Shown: one piece after another, positions 9,133 through 17,755 of the stretch
Position numbering within the stretch: the stretch's first letter is position 1
Layout of the letters: each line of letters opens with the position of its first letter
Assembly: GCA_016183765.1 (NCBI GenBank)
Contig: JACPEA010000003.1
Location: 62,001 to 126,000, forward strand
Source: Bacteroidota bacterium
GTDB lineage: Bacteria > Bacteroidota > Bacteroidia > Chitinophagales > Chitinophagaceae
Direction: 5' to 3'
Length of the DNA stretch: 64,000 nucleotides
The notes under the pieces: generated by a model
What the model was told of the DNA's origin: nothing
Database searches by the model: none
Seen by the model: only the letters and a program-made list of their open reading frames with translations
Made by a program: the position numbers and the translations under genes

Positions 9133-9150
9133 AGTACACAGGGTTCTTTC

Positions 9151-9921
9151 TTAATTCAATACTTCTCCCAGGAATTGCCGGGTGGCTGTTTCAATATCTG
9201 TGGCGCTTTCCAGCATTTTGATATAAGCAGTCCCAATAATGGCGCCATTGGCGTATTTGCAGGCCGACTGGAAGGTCTCTTTGTCCTTGATACCAAATCC
9301 TACCAGCACGGGATTCCTGAGTTGCAGAGATTGCAGTCGCTGCAGGTACAATTCAACTGCAGAAAAATCCTTATCCTTACCGGTAGTGGCTGATGAGCTT
9401 ACTGCATACAAAAATCCACTACTCAATTCATCCAGCTTATACACACGCTCTTCAGAAGTTTCGGGGGTTACCAGGAAAATAAAATCCAATCCGTATTTCC
9501 TGATGATGGCTCCATACTCCGTTTCAAATTCAAACTCCGGCAAATCCGGCAGTATCAGTCCATCCACACCCACGGCTGCAGCATCTGCACAGAATTTTTC
9601 AAAGCCGTATTGCAGTATCGGGTTCATATATCCCATCAATATCACCGGTACGCGGATCGTTTTGCGGAAATCTTTCAGTTGCGCAAACAAAGCGGCCAGT
9701 GTCATCCCATTGGCCAGGGCACGGGTGCTGCTGGCCTGTATCATCGGACCATCTGCCAATGGATCACTGTAAGGCATACCCAGTTCTATCAGGTTCGCGC
9801 CGCCGTCCTGCAAGGCCTTCATTACGGTCAGCGTGCTGTTCAGTTCGGGATAACCGGCCGTACAGTATACATTCAATACCTGTCGTTTTTTTTCTGCGAA
9901 AAGTTGTTGTATTCTGCTCAT
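9151..9921 (-). CDS. trpA: tryptophan synthase alpha subunit
   Basis: A 256-residue TIM barrel that cleaves indole-3-glycerol phosphate to indole, which is channelled to TrpB. Catalytic residues Glu46 (NLIELGMPYSDPLADGP) and Asp57 correspond to Glu49 and Asp60 of the Salmonella enzyme. The C-terminal VGFGIKDKETF phosphate loop is present. It lies 59 bp after trpB and 18 bp before hisH, so it is an internal gene of a longer transcript rather than the last gene. Confidence 0.95.
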   Translation of the reverse strand: MSRIQQLFAEKKRQVLNVYCTAGYPELNSTLTVMKALQDGGANLIELGMPYSDPLADGPMIQASSTRALANGMTLAALFAQLKDFRKTIRVPVILMGYMNPILQYGFEKFCADAAAVGVDGLILPDLPEFEFETEYGAIIRKYGLDFIFLVTPETSEERVYKLDELSSGFLYAVSSSATTGKDKDFSAVELYLQRLQSLQLRNPVLVGFGIKDKETFQSACKYANGAIIGTAYIKMLESATDIETATRQFLGEVLN

Positions 9922-9980
9922 AATTTTCCAGGTGCCGCCGGTTGATCAAACACATACTGGCAGCATTACATTTTATGGTG

Positions 9981-11171
9981 TTACATAGCGTTCATATAAG
10001 TAGCCAGGTCCTTATCGCCCCTACCGCTCAAACAAAGCACGACTTTATCCGTTGGTTTCAGTTTCAGTTTTCCCAGCACGGCAAATGCATGCGCCGTTTC
10101 CAGTGCGGGGATGATGCCTTCTGTTTTGCTCACATGAAAAGCCGCCTGTAAGGCTTCTTCATCCGTTGCACTCAGGAAGGTTCCGCGGCCACTGGCGAAT
10201 AAATGCGCATGCAGTGGGCCCACCCCGGGATAATCCAGTCCGGCCGAAATGCTGTGTGGCTCCACTACCTGCCCGTCTGCAGTTTGCATAACCAGGCTTT
10301 TGCTTCCATGGAGAATTCCCGGTTTACCCAGTTGCGTAGTGGCTGCACTCATACCGCTGTTCACACCATGACCCGCAGCTTCCACAGCTACCAGCTGTAC
10401 ACTCAGTTCATCCAGAAAATGATAAAAAGCGCCCGCTGCATTACTGCCACCGCCCACGCAAGCCACTACATGGGTGGGTAATTCACTTCCTGTTTTTTCC
10501 TGTAACTGCCAGCGGGTCTCCTCGCTGATCACACTCTGAAAACGGGCCACCATATCCGGATAAGGATGCGGTCCTACCACACTACCGATAATGTAATGGG
10601 TATCTGCCGAATTATTGATCCAGTCGCGGATAGCTTCATTAGTGGCATCCTTCAATGTTTTACTGCCACTGGTTGCGGGTATCACTTTTGCTCCCAGCAT
10701 TTTCATACGGGCCACATTCGGTGCCTGGCGCTCAATATCTTTTTCACCCATGTATACAATGCACTCCATTCCTTTGAGGGCACATACTGTAGCGGTAGCC
10801 ACTCCATGCTGGCCGGCGCCGGTCTCGGCAATGATGCGTGTCTTACCCAGTTTTCGCGCCAGCAATATCTGACCGATGGTATTGTTGATTTTGTGGGCGC
10901 CCGTATGGCAAAGGTCTTCGCGCTTCAGGTAAATGGAACTGTTAAACTCTTTGCTCAGTCGCTCTGCCAGGAACAGGGGCGTTGGTCTGCCCACATAATC
11001 TTTCAGCAACAGCCTGAATTCCTGCTGAAAAGAAGGTTCATACATGATGTCGAGATAACGGGCTTTCAATTCTTCTACATTCCTGTGTAACATTTCGGGA
11101 ATATAGGCCCCGCCAAACTGGCCATAATATCCCTGCTCGTTGGGTTGCTGATAGGTTTGGGTTGCTGCCAT
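9981..11171 (-). CDS. trpB: tryptophan synthase beta subunit
   Basis: A 396-residue PLP enzyme that condenses indole with serine to make tryptophan. The PLP lysine is Lys94 in [13 protein letters not shown], and the cofactor phosphate loop VGGGSNAAG is near residue 240. The short N-terminal leader and the [12 protein letters not shown] opening mark it as the classical TrpB1, the partner of TrpA. It lies 13 bp after trpF. Confidence 0.96.
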   Translation of the reverse strand: MAATQTYQQPNEQGYYGQFGGAYIPEMLHRNVEELKARYLDIMYEPSFQQEFRLLLKDYVGRPTPLFLAERLSKEFNSSIYLKREDLCHTGAHKINNTIGQILLARKLGKTRIIAETGAGQHGVATATVCALKGMECIVYMGEKDIERQAPNVARMKMLGAKVIPATSGSKTLKDATNEAIRDWINNSADTHYIIGSVVGPHPYPDMVARFQSVISEETRWQLQEKTGSELPTHVVACVGGGSNAAGAFYHFLDELSVQLVAVEAAGHGVNSGMSAATTQLGKPGILHGSKSLVMQTADGQVVEPHSISAGLDYPGVGPLHAHLFASGRGTFLSATDEEALQAAFHVSKTEGIIPALETAHAFAVLGKLKLKPTDKVVLCLSGRGDKDLATYMNAM

Positions 11172-11184
11172 CTTATTATGATAA

Positions 11185-11826
11185 TTAGATCTGTTTTACG
11201 GATTGTATAAATGACCGAAGCCTGTCCATGTCTTTGATGCCCGGTGTTATCTCAAATTTACTGTTCACATCTGCCGAGAAAAGGTCTTTCGATACCGGCT
11301 CCCCGGAAAATTCTTTTAGTTTAGCCACATCAGTAGGCCCGATACCACCACTGAGAAAAAACGGTTTGCCAATATTCAGACCACGCAGGATGTTCCAATC
11401 GAATTGTTTACCGGTGCCTCCATACCCAGCGCCTTCGGTATCGAACAGGAACATATCGGCAATATCCATATAGTCTTTCACTTTCCACAACACATTGTCT
11501 TCTTCACGTAAACGAAATGCTTTCACCACACCCACATAATTGGCAATTTTTTCGCAGTACTTAGGGGTCTCGTCTCCATGCAGCTGTACCAGGTACAGGC
11601 CACATTCATCCACCGTCTGCAATACCTCTTCCGCAGGTGCGTTCACAAATACGCCCACTTTATTGATATGTTTTCCTTTGATCTTTTTAATCTCGGCCTG
11701 CGACATGAATTTGTGAACATAACGGGGCGACTTGGGATAGAAAATGAATCCTGCGAATTCAACTCCCATGTCATCGAGTTGGAGAACCTGCTCCGCACTG
11801 GTCATACCGCAAACCTTGATCCGCAT
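11185..11826 (-). CDS. trpF: phosphoribosylanthranilate isomerase
   Basis: A 213-residue TIM barrel that converts phosphoribosylanthranilate to CdRP. The catalytic cysteine is Cys6 in [10 protein letters not shown]. The general-acid Asp lies in [19 protein letters not shown], and the phosphate loop LSGGIGP is near residue 160. It is 1 base downstream of trpC, indicating translational coupling. It is a separate gene, not the TrpC-TrpF fusion of enterobacteria. Confidence 0.94.
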   Translation of the reverse strand: MRIKVCGMTSAEQVLQLDDMGVEFAGFIFYPKSPRYVHKFMSQAEIKKIKGKHINKVGVFVNAPAEEVLQTVDECGLYLVQLHGDETPKYCEKIANYVGVVKAFRLREEDNVLWKVKDYMDIADMFLFDTEGAGYGGTGKQFDWNILRGLNIGKPFFLSGGIGPTDVAKLKEFSGEPVSKDLFSADVNSKFEITPGIKDMDRLRSFIQSVKQI

Positions 11827-11827
11827 G

Positions 11828-12613
11828 TTATTTTGCTTTTAGTTGATTAACAAAATCAGCAAAAGCAACCGAAGGACTGGCCTGTTTCATAAAATTCTCC
11901 CCTATCAGAAACCCGGAAAAACCGGCCTGACGTAAAGTTACAATAGTATTCACATCGCTGATACCACTTTCTGCTACTGCAGGTTTTTCCTTGGGTATCT
12001 TGTTAATAAGCCCCAGCGAAGTATCGATACTGACCTCGAAAGTCTTGAGATTGCGGTTGTTAACACCCACCAGGTCCACCGCTTCGCAGATATGTCCCAA
12101 TTCTTCTTCATTGTGTATTTCCAGCAATACTTCCAGTCCCAACCTTTTTGCCGTAGCCGCCATGGTTTTTACCTGGACCGGCGTTAAACAGGCGGCTATC
12201 AGCAGGATGACTTCCGCTCCATAAGCTTTGGCCTCGATCAGCTGGTACTCGTCGATCATAAAATCCTTACGGAGCAACGGCACATCATTAATGGTGGCCG
12301 CCAGCAGATCATCCAACGAACCGCCAAAGAACGCATGGTCCGTTAAAACAGAAATACCGGAAGCACCGTTTTTGGCATAGGCACTGGTCACTTCTTCCAC
12401 TGTTACGCGGTCGTTGATGATGCCCTTGCTGGGAGATTTTCTTTTGAACTCTGCAATAATGCCGGTACGGGCCGGATCTGCCAGGAACGATTTCAGTGAC
12501 AATGTATCACTGGTAAAGAATTTCTTCCGCTCCAGTTCCGCTACCGAAACGCTGGCCTTTCGTTCGGCCACTTCCTTTTGTTTCTGTGCTACTATCTTGT
12601 CTAATATGTTCAT
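11828..12613 (-). CDS. trpC: indole-3-glycerol phosphate synthase
   Basis: A 261-residue TIM barrel that cyclises CdRP to indole-3-glycerol phosphate. Characteristic segments are IIAEFKRKSPSKGII (about residues 52-66, with the catalytic Lys), LLRKDFMIDEYQLIEAKAYGAEVILLI (about 114-140) and VGVNNRNLKTF (about 183-193). The monofunctional length is typical. It starts 1 base after the trpD stop codon. Confidence 0.95.
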   Translation of the reverse strand: MNILDKIVAQKQKEVAERKASVSVAELERKKFFTSDTLSLKSFLADPARTGIIAEFKRKSPSKGIINDRVTVEEVTSAYAKNGASGISVLTDHAFFGGSLDDLLAATINDVPLLRKDFMIDEYQLIEAKAYGAEVILLIAACLTPVQVKTMAATAKRLGLEVLLEIHNEEELGHICEAVDLVGVNNRNLKTFEVSIDTSLGLINKIPKEKPAVAESGISDVNTIVTLRQAGFSGFLIGENFMKQASPSVAFADFVNQLKAK

Positions 12614-12614
12614 G

Positions 12615-13607
12615 TTATTGCAGGCTGATTAAAGTTTGTAATGACCGGTATGCTTTACCGCTTTCCAGGCTTTCCACGGCAGCATGATAAGCGGCATCAT
12701 AACTGGTATAATTACCGGTGCAATGCAATGCCATAGCGGCATTGGCAAGTACCACGGCATTTTGCGCCCAGCTACCTTCGCCCTTGATGATCCTGGTGAA
12801 GATCCTGGCAGCTTCTTCCACAGAATTACCACCATAAATATCTTCTGCAGCCACAATACGTTTACCCAGTTGTTCGGGTGTCATGATCTTCTCTCCATCC
12901 TGCGTGATCACTTTGGTATCGCCGGTTAGAGATATCTCATCATATCCATCCAGGCTGTGTATGATGGTAAAAGCGCTGCTGGTCTGTTGCAACAGGTAAT
13001 TGTAGATACGGGCCATCTCCAGGTTGTACACACCCACCAGCTGAAAATCAGGTTCTGCGGGGTTGATCATGGGTCCGAGCATGTTAAAAAAAGTCCTTAC
13101 ACCAAGATTCTTACGAATAGGCCCTACGATCTTCATGGCCGGATGGAAAATAGGTGCATGCAGGAAACAGATATTGGCTGATTCCAGTTCTTTCAGCAAA
13201 CGATCGTTATCATTCTTGAATGTGTAGCCCAACTGCTCCATTACATTCGATGCACCACTGATCGCTGTAGCACCATAATTGCCGTGTTTGGATACTCTCT
13301 GTCCGGCTCCTGCCACAATAAAACAGGACAGGGTAGAAATATTAAAGGTGTTCTTACCATCACCACCGGTGCCCACAATATCCATCACCGGGTGGCCTTT
13401 CAGGTCCACTTTCACACATAACTCCAGCAAAGCATCCCGGAAACCCAACAACTCTTCAATGCTGACCGTACGCATCAGGAATACGGTGATGAATGCCGAC
13501 ATCTCCGCTTCATTATATTGGCCACGCGACATGTTCACCAGCACTTCCTTTGCTTTTTCCCTGGACAGTGTTTTGTACTCGAATAAATACTGTAATATTT
13601 TTTTCAT
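12615..13607 (-). CDS. trpD: anthranilate phosphoribosyltransferase
   Basis: A 330-residue enzyme that transfers the phosphoribosyl group of PRPP to anthranilate. The PRPP- and Mg-binding motif VGTGGDGKNTFNIST is at about residues 80-94, and KHGNYGATAISGASNV follows at about 108-123. GVRTFFNMLGPMINPAEP is the anthranilate tunnel region. It is an independent gene, not fused to TrpG. It lies 2 bases after trpG, so the two are tightly coupled. Confidence 0.95.
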   Translation of the reverse strand: MKKILQYLFEYKTLSREKAKEVLVNMSRGQYNEAEMSAFITVFLMRTVSIEELLGFRDALLELCVKVDLKGHPVMDIVGTGGDGKNTFNISTLSCFIVAGAGQRVSKHGNYGATAISGASNVMEQLGYTFKNDNDRLLKELESANICFLHAPIFHPAMKIVGPIRKNLGVRTFFNMLGPMINPAEPDFQLVGVYNLEMARIYNYLLQQTSSAFTIIHSLDGYDEISLTGDTKVITQDGEKIMTPEQLGKRIVAAEDIYGGNSVEEAARIFTRIIKGEGSWAQNAVVLANAAMALHCTGNYTSYDAAYHAAVESLESGKAYRSLQTLISLQ

Positions 13608-13609
13608 TG

Positions 13610-14212
13610 CTATTTTTTTAACCAGTTACGCATCATGGTTTCACCGTCCGGCGTCAAAACACTCTCAGGATGAAACTGTACACCCTCCACATCATATTTC
13701 CGGTGCTGCAGGGCCATGATATAATTGTTGTCGTCTTTTGCCGTGATCTCCAGCTCTTCCGGAAAACCTTTCTCCTCAACCACCCAACTGTGATAGCGGG
13801 CCACTTCAATGGTATCTGGCAGGTTTCTGAAGATCCTGGGTGAGTGGTGAATGCTGAGTGCTGAGCCGGCCGATGCAGGGTGCAAAACATGGATCTTTGT
13901 GGCCACGCCATGATACACTGTGGACAAATTGGTGAGCGTGGCCCCGAATGCCTCTCCGATAGCCTGATGGCCCAGGCAAACACCCAGTATAGATTTGCTT
14001 GCCGCATATTCTTTGATCAAAGGCAGCAGCATACCAGCTTCAGACGGAATACCCGGGCCGGGGGAAAGAATGATCTTATCATATTCCTTCACTTTTTCCA
14101 TAGGCAGTTCATCATTGCGGTACACATCCACCTGGCCATGTGTGATCTTCTGCACCAGGTGAACCAGGTTGTAAGTGAACGAATCGTAATTATCAAAGAC
14201 TAATATTTTCAT
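13610..14212 (-). CDS. trpG: anthranilate synthase glutaminase subunit, with an unusual in-frame insertion
   Basis: A 200-residue class I amidotransferase that feeds ammonia to TrpE. The triad is Cys79 (GVCLGHQ), His181 and Glu183 (VQFHPES). HGVATKIHVLH and RIFRNLPDTIEVARYHSWVV match the family, but about ten extra residues (roughly 112-125, PASAGSALSIHHSP) lie where relatives usually have a short turn. The DNA there resembles the window's GTGAGTG-type spacer repeats. The insertion falls on a surface loop away from the active site, so activity is likely kept. It may also serve as PabA, which is inference. Confidence 0.94.
   Translation of the reverse strand: MKILVFDNYDSFTYNLVHLVQKITHGQVDVYRNDELPMEKVKEYDKIILSPGPGIPSEAGMLLPLIKEYAASKSILGVCLGHQAIGEAFGATLTNLSTVYHGVATKIHVLHPASAGSALSIHHSPRIFRNLPDTIEVARYHSWVVEEKGFPEELEITAKDDNNYIMALQHRKYDVEGVQFHPESVLTPDGETMMRNWLKK
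13843..13876. repeat. heptad-repeat-like insert inside trpG
   Basis: On the plus strand this stretch reads as imperfect 7-8 nt units of the GTGAGTGG/TGAATGC/TGAGTGC type. It matches the unit seen in the gene-end repeats at 17687-17708 and 49295-49318. It encodes the extra residues in TrpG without breaking the frame. Resemblance is by eye; a common origin is inference. Confidence 0.5.
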
Positions 14213-14248
14213 GGTATTATTTTCTTTCTACAGGTGTTCGTTCGTAAA

Positions 14249-15664
14249 TCAGATCTGTTCCGCTATCTCTATGGCTTTCTTCAGTGCATTCAGTTTGTTG
14301 TTCACTTCCTGCAATTCGCTTTCGGGAACACTGGCGGCTACCACACCGGCACCGGCCTGGTAAAACAGCGTATTGTTCTTACTGAGGAATGTGCGGATCA
14401 TAATGGCATGGTTGCAGCGGCCATCGAAACCGATGAAACCGAGTCCGCCACCATAATAACTCCGTGCGGTGGGTTCATAATCATCTATGATCTCCATTGC
14501 TTTGAACTTAGGTGCCCCGCTCAGTGTGCCGGCCGGGAAGGTTTTGGCAAGCAGTTCAAAAGGATTCTGGTCTTTGCGCACTTTACCGGTCACTTCGCTT
14601 ACCAGGTGTATCACATGACTGTAATACTGCACCTGCCGGTACTGGCTCACTTCCACTTCATCGCAGGCCCGGCTGAGATCGTTTCGTGCCAGGTCTACCA
14701 GCATCACATGTTCTGCATTTTCCTTGGCATCGGTGAGCAGTTTTTCGGCCATCTGCTGGTCCACCGTATCATCGCCTGTTCTTTTGAAGGTTCCGGCGAT
14801 AGGGTGTACGATGGCTTTCCCGTTTTTGATAATCAGCTGGGCCTCAGGCGATGAGCCCATCAGTTTATAATCACCATAATCGAAAAAGAAAAGATAAGGC
14901 GATGGGTTCACACTGCGCAGTGAGCGATACACATTGAACTCATCACCCGAAAAACTCTGCTGAAAGCGCCTGCTCAGCACGATCTGGAACACATCGCCGC
15001 GCAGACAGCGCTGGATACCTTTCTGCACCATTTCCATGTAAGTTTCATTGGTCATATTAGACAGTTCCTCACCACGAACCTTGAACGGAAATACCGGCGC
15101 ATCCTTACTCCTGATCAGCGATTCCACTACCGGCAGTTCAGACTCGATGCCGGGGATCAGGTTCTCACAGATATACAGTTCATCCTTGAAATGATTGAAG
15201 GCGATCACATACTGGTACAAGCGGTATCGGATCAGTGGTATGGCAGGCTCTGTGGCCGAAGCAGTATGCAGGGCAATGGTGTCAAAGAACTGTACGGCAT
15301 CAAAAGCTGTGTATCCAAACAGTCCCTGGGCGAATTTCCCTTCTTTGGCCGCAGGCTCATGTGCATGAAAACGCTGCATGAATGACCACAGCTGTCCGGG
15401 AACTTCTGCCGTATCCTTGATAGCCAAACGCTCCGGTTTCTGACCCGGCAGTTTGAATTCGATGCTTTTGGTCGATGAAATCTCGATACCAGCGATCGCA
15501 TTGATGCAGATAAATGAATAACTGTTCTCCGCGGCATGGTGATCGGTGCTTTCCAGCAATACCGTATCCCGGAAACGGTCACGCACCCGCAGGTAAATGC
15601 CCACCGGCGTAAACAGGTCGGCCAGCATTTTCTTGCACTGTGTCTGTAATTCTATTTTCTTCAT
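14249..15664 (-). CDS. trpE: anthranilate synthase component I
   Basis: A 471-residue chorismate-binding enzyme that makes anthranilate from chorismate and ammonia. The N-terminal LLES motif (in DTVLLESTDHH, about residues 33-39), the tryptophan feedback site in studied enzymes, is present. The C-terminal chorismate domain shows GDVFQIVLSRRF, SPSPYLFF-like NPSPYLFFFDYG, PIAGTFKRTGDD and AGTLSGAPKFKAMEIID. It is the first structural gene of the trp operon, preceded by a leader-peptide attenuator, so both enzyme activity and transcription should respond to tryptophan. Confidence 0.96.
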   Translation of the reverse strand: MKKIELQTQCKKMLADLFTPVGIYLRVRDRFRDTVLLESTDHHAAENSYSFICINAIAGIEISSTKSIEFKLPGQKPERLAIKDTAEVPGQLWSFMQRFHAHEPAAKEGKFAQGLFGYTAFDAVQFFDTIALHTASATEPAIPLIRYRLYQYVIAFNHFKDELYICENLIPGIESELPVVESLIRSKDAPVFPFKVRGEELSNMTNETYMEMVQKGIQRCLRGDVFQIVLSRRFQQSFSGDEFNVYRSLRSVNPSPYLFFFDYGDYKLMGSSPEAQLIIKNGKAIVHPIAGTFKRTGDDTVDQQMAEKLLTDAKENAEHVMLVDLARNDLSRACDEVEVSQYRQVQYYSHVIHLVSEVTGKVRKDQNPFELLAKTFPAGTLSGAPKFKAMEIIDDYEPTARSYYGGGLGFIGFDGRCNHAIMIRTFLSKNNTLFYQAGAGVVAASVPESELQEVNNKLNALKKAIEIAEQI

Positions 15665-15720
15665 ATTCCTTTTTTAAACCCACCCGGCATTCTGTGAAGA
15701 AGTTTCAGGGAGGGCAGTAA

Positions 15721-15750
15721 CAAAAAACCCCGACAATCTCTGTCGGGGTT
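15721..15750 (-). terminator. trp attenuator terminator hairpin
   Basis: A perfect 10-bp stem AACCCCGACA/TGTCGGGGTT (15726-15735 with 15741-15750) and a 5-nt loop, followed on the minus strand by a T6 run. It lies between the trp leader peptide and trpE. Its 5' arm (15743-15748 core) can instead pair with UCGGGG at 15792-15797 inside the leader, which would prevent termination. It is therefore an attenuator rather than an ordinary end-of-operon terminator. Confidence 0.88.
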
Positions 15751-15784
15751 CTGAATAATATTCAAAAAAGTACTGGCTATGCCA

Positions 15785-15844
15785 TTACAATCCCCGAACG
15801 GAGTTTGTATGCCACCACCAATATTTGTTTGTGATCTGGTTCAT
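15785..15844 (-). CDS. trpL: trp operon leader peptide
   Basis: A 19-codon open frame encoding MNQITNKYWWWHTNSVRGL, with three consecutive Trp codons at 15812-15820. Thirteen nucleotides after the last Trp codon comes the segment TTCGGGGATT (15789-15798), which can pair with the 5' arm of the downstream terminator. The stop codon lies directly after that segment. A ribosome stalled on the Trp codons would leave it free (readthrough), whereas one reaching the stop codon would cover it (termination). This is the classical attenuation logic. No Shine-Dalgarno sequence is seen and the promoter element ends 6 nt before the ATG. Confidence 0.88.
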   Translation of the reverse strand: MNQITNKYWWWHTNSVRGL

Positions 15845-15850
15845 TACAGG

Positions 15851-15882
15851 CAAAGTTGTGGGAGAAACTTTGGAAAAACAAA
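15851..15882 (-). promoter_or_regulatory. trp operon promoter
   Basis: On the minus strand TTTG (15879-15882), exactly 20 nt, then CAACTTTG (15851-15858), one mismatch from TAnnTTTG. It is placed so that transcription would begin at or within a few bases of the leader-peptide ATG at 15844. Confidence 0.65.
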
Positions 15883-15934
15883 TTTTTTTTAAGTGGGTAC
15901 GATCGTTTGTTAACTTCACAGTAATAAGAACTAT

Positions 15935-17206
15935 ATGAGAATATCCGCGGCTTTACTGCTTTTCTGTCTGTTCTGGACATTCTGCGCCGATGCACAGGAC
16001 ACCGCTTTATTACTGAAACCTGACCGGGTATTTGACGGGGAATCGATGCACAACAACTGGGTAGTGCTGGTCAAAAAAGACCGGATCGTTGCTGTGGGAG
16101 ATGCCGGTTCGGTGAAACCCGAGGGTGCCTATACCACCCTCAACCTGAAAGGAAAAACATTATTACCGGGTCTGATAGAAGGGCATTCGCACCTGTTGCT
16201 GCATCCATATAACGAAACCAAATGGGACGAGCAGGTACTCAACGAATCCAGGGCAGAAAGAACGGCAAGGGCGGTGGTACATGCCAACAAAACCTTACTG
16301 GCAGGTTTTACCACGGTGCGTGACCTGGGCACTGAGGGTGCTGATTACGATGATGTGGGATTGAAAGCGGCGATCGATAAGGGAATCATACCCGGACCGA
16401 GAATGATCATTGCCACCAAAGCCATCGTAGCCACCGGCAGTTACGGCCCCAAGATGAAAAACCTGGATCATCATCTGATCAGGGGCGCGGCCGAAGCGGA
16501 TGGTGTGGATGCCCTGATCAAAGAGACCCGGACACAGATCGGGAACGGAGCCGACCTGATCAAAGTATATGCAGATTACCGTTGGGGACTGGATCCAAAA
16601 AAATCAGAACCCACTTTTACACTGGACGAGTTGAAAACGGTGGTAGACGTTGCTGCCAGCAGCGGCCGTAAAGTGGTGGCACATGCCAGTACGGAAGAAG
16701 GCATGCGCCGGTCCATATTGGCAGGCATCTCCACCATTGAACATGGTGACAATGCCAGTGAAGCCATTTTTGACCTGATGCTGCAACACAAAGTAGCTTA
16801 TTGCGCCACCCTTAGTGCAGCAGAAGCTACCAGCGAATACGATGGATGGAAAAGGGGCAGCCTGCCTGAACCCAGGCGCATCACTACCAAACGAAAAGCT
16901 TTCCAATTGGCACTACAGAAAGGAGTGACCATTGTGTTTGGCGGCGATGTAGGCGTTTATCCGCACGGCGATAATGCCCGTGAAATGGAAGCCATGGTAG
17001 CGTATGGCATGCAACCTATACGGGTTTTACAAAGCGCCACATCGGTCAATGCAGATGTGTTCGGATACGGCAACAGCATTGGTAGGATCAAAGCAGGTTT
17101 ATTGGCCGACCTGGTAGCCGTGAACGGGGATCCTTCTGTGATGATATCCGATATCCGCAAAACAGCATTGGTCATCAAGAATGGAAAGATCTATTTGAAT
17201 CAATAA
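15935..17206 (+). CDS. secreted metal-dependent amidohydrolase
   Basis: A 423-residue amidohydrolase-superfamily enzyme close to imidazolonepropionase-like and prolidase-like members. A signal peptide (residues 1-20, ending in CADA) directs it to the periplasm. Metal ligands His84 and His86 lie in LPGLIEGHSHLLLHP. Further expected ligands are in VVAHASTEEG and TIEHGDN, and the catalytic Asp is in FGGDVGVYPHG. Residues from about 345 return to the small beta-sandwich (NADVFGYGNSIGRIKAGLLADLVAV). Substrate unknown; dipeptide or cyclic amide hydrolysis is likely. It is divergent from the trp leader and convergent with hisB. Confidence 0.85.
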   Translation: MRISAALLLFCLFWTFCADAQDTALLLKPDRVFDGESMHNNWVVLVKKDRIVAVGDAGSVKPEGAYTTLNLKGKTLLPGLIEGHSHLLLHPYNETKWDEQVLNESRAERTARAVVHANKTLLAGFTTVRDLGTEGADYDDVGLKAAIDKGIIPGPRMIIATKAIVATGSYGPKMKNLDHHLIRGAAEADGVDALIKETRTQIGNGADLIKVYADYRWGLDPKKSEPTFTLDELKTVVDVAASSGRKVVAHASTEEGMRRSILAGISTIEHGDNASEAIFDLMLQHKVAYCATLSAAEATSEYDGWKRGSLPEPRRITTKRKAFQLALQKGVTIVFGGDVGVYPHGDNAREMEAMVAYGMQPIRVLQSATSVNADVFGYGNSIGRIKAGLLADLVAVNGDPSVMISDIRKTALVIKNGKIYLNQ

Positions 17207-17227
17207 TAAAGAAGAAATACAACGAAC

Positions 17228-17662
17228 ATGAAAAAATTGATTACCATTATCGGCCTTTTCTTTAGCACGATCAGCATGGCTTCCGCAAGTAGTGCCGACG
17301 ATATAGTTGGCATCTGGCTCAGCGCCAGCGGGGAGGGCAAGATACAGATCTACAAAGAGGGAGACCTTTATTTCGGCAAACTTTACTGGATGAAAGAACC
17401 CAATGGTCCTAGGGGTAACCCGAAATTAGACAGTAACAACCCCGACCCTGCTCTCAGAAACAGGCCCTTACTGGGCTTGGTAATCCTGAAAAATTTCAGG
17501 TACAATGATGGCGAATGGAACGGCGGTCATATCTATGACCCCAAGAACGGGAAAGAATACAAAAGTTACATCAGGCTAAAAGACGCACAAACGCTCAGCT
17601 TACGCGGTTATATCGGCATTTCGCTCCTGGGCAGAACGGAACTGTGGAAGAGAGCGGGCTAA
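17228..17662 (+). CDS. DUF2147 secreted protein
   Basis: A 144-residue protein with a signal peptide (about residues 1-20, ending in SMASA) and a DUF2147 beta-barrel-like domain. Typical segments are DDIVGIWLSASGEGKIQIYK, LVILKNFRYNDGEWNGGHIYDPKNGKEYKSYI and LRGYIGISLLGRTELWKR. DUF2147 proteins are small periplasmic proteins of unknown function. It follows the amidohydrolase by 21 bp and is probably co-transcribed. A repeat hairpin follows the stop codon. Confidence 0.88.
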   Translation: MKKLITIIGLFFSTISMASASSADDIVGIWLSASGEGKIQIYKEGDLYFGKLYWMKEPNGPRGNPKLDSNNPDPALRNRPLLGLVILKNFRYNDGEWNGGHIYDPKNGKEYKSYIRLKDAQTLSLRGYIGISLLGRTELWKRAG

Positions 17663-17663
17663 G

Positions 17664-17755
17664 GGTGAATTGCCAATTGTCAATTTGTGAGTAGTGAGTG
17701 GTGAGTGGTCAATAGGTAGTATAAGCCATTCACTTCACAATTCACCACTCACCTA
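17664..17755. repeat. imperfect inverted heptad repeat between convergent genes
   Basis: The left part (17664-17708) contains GTGAATTG and three GTGAGT-type heptads. The right part (17726-17753) is the reverse-complement type (TTCACCACTCACC). Together they could form a long imperfect hairpin between the DUF2147 gene and hisB. The right end touches the hisB stop codon at 17753-17755. A bidirectional terminator role is plausible. Confidence 0.6.

Noticed and set aside
15721..15882. T-box or Trp riboswitch upstream of trpE
   Set aside because: No T-box consensus or aptamer is visible, while a leader peptide with Trp codons and competing stems explains the structure.
15777..15995. A 72-codon minus-strand frame over the trp leader
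   Set aside because: It overlaps the leader, promoter and divergent gene start, and resembles no protein. The WWW frame explains the region better.
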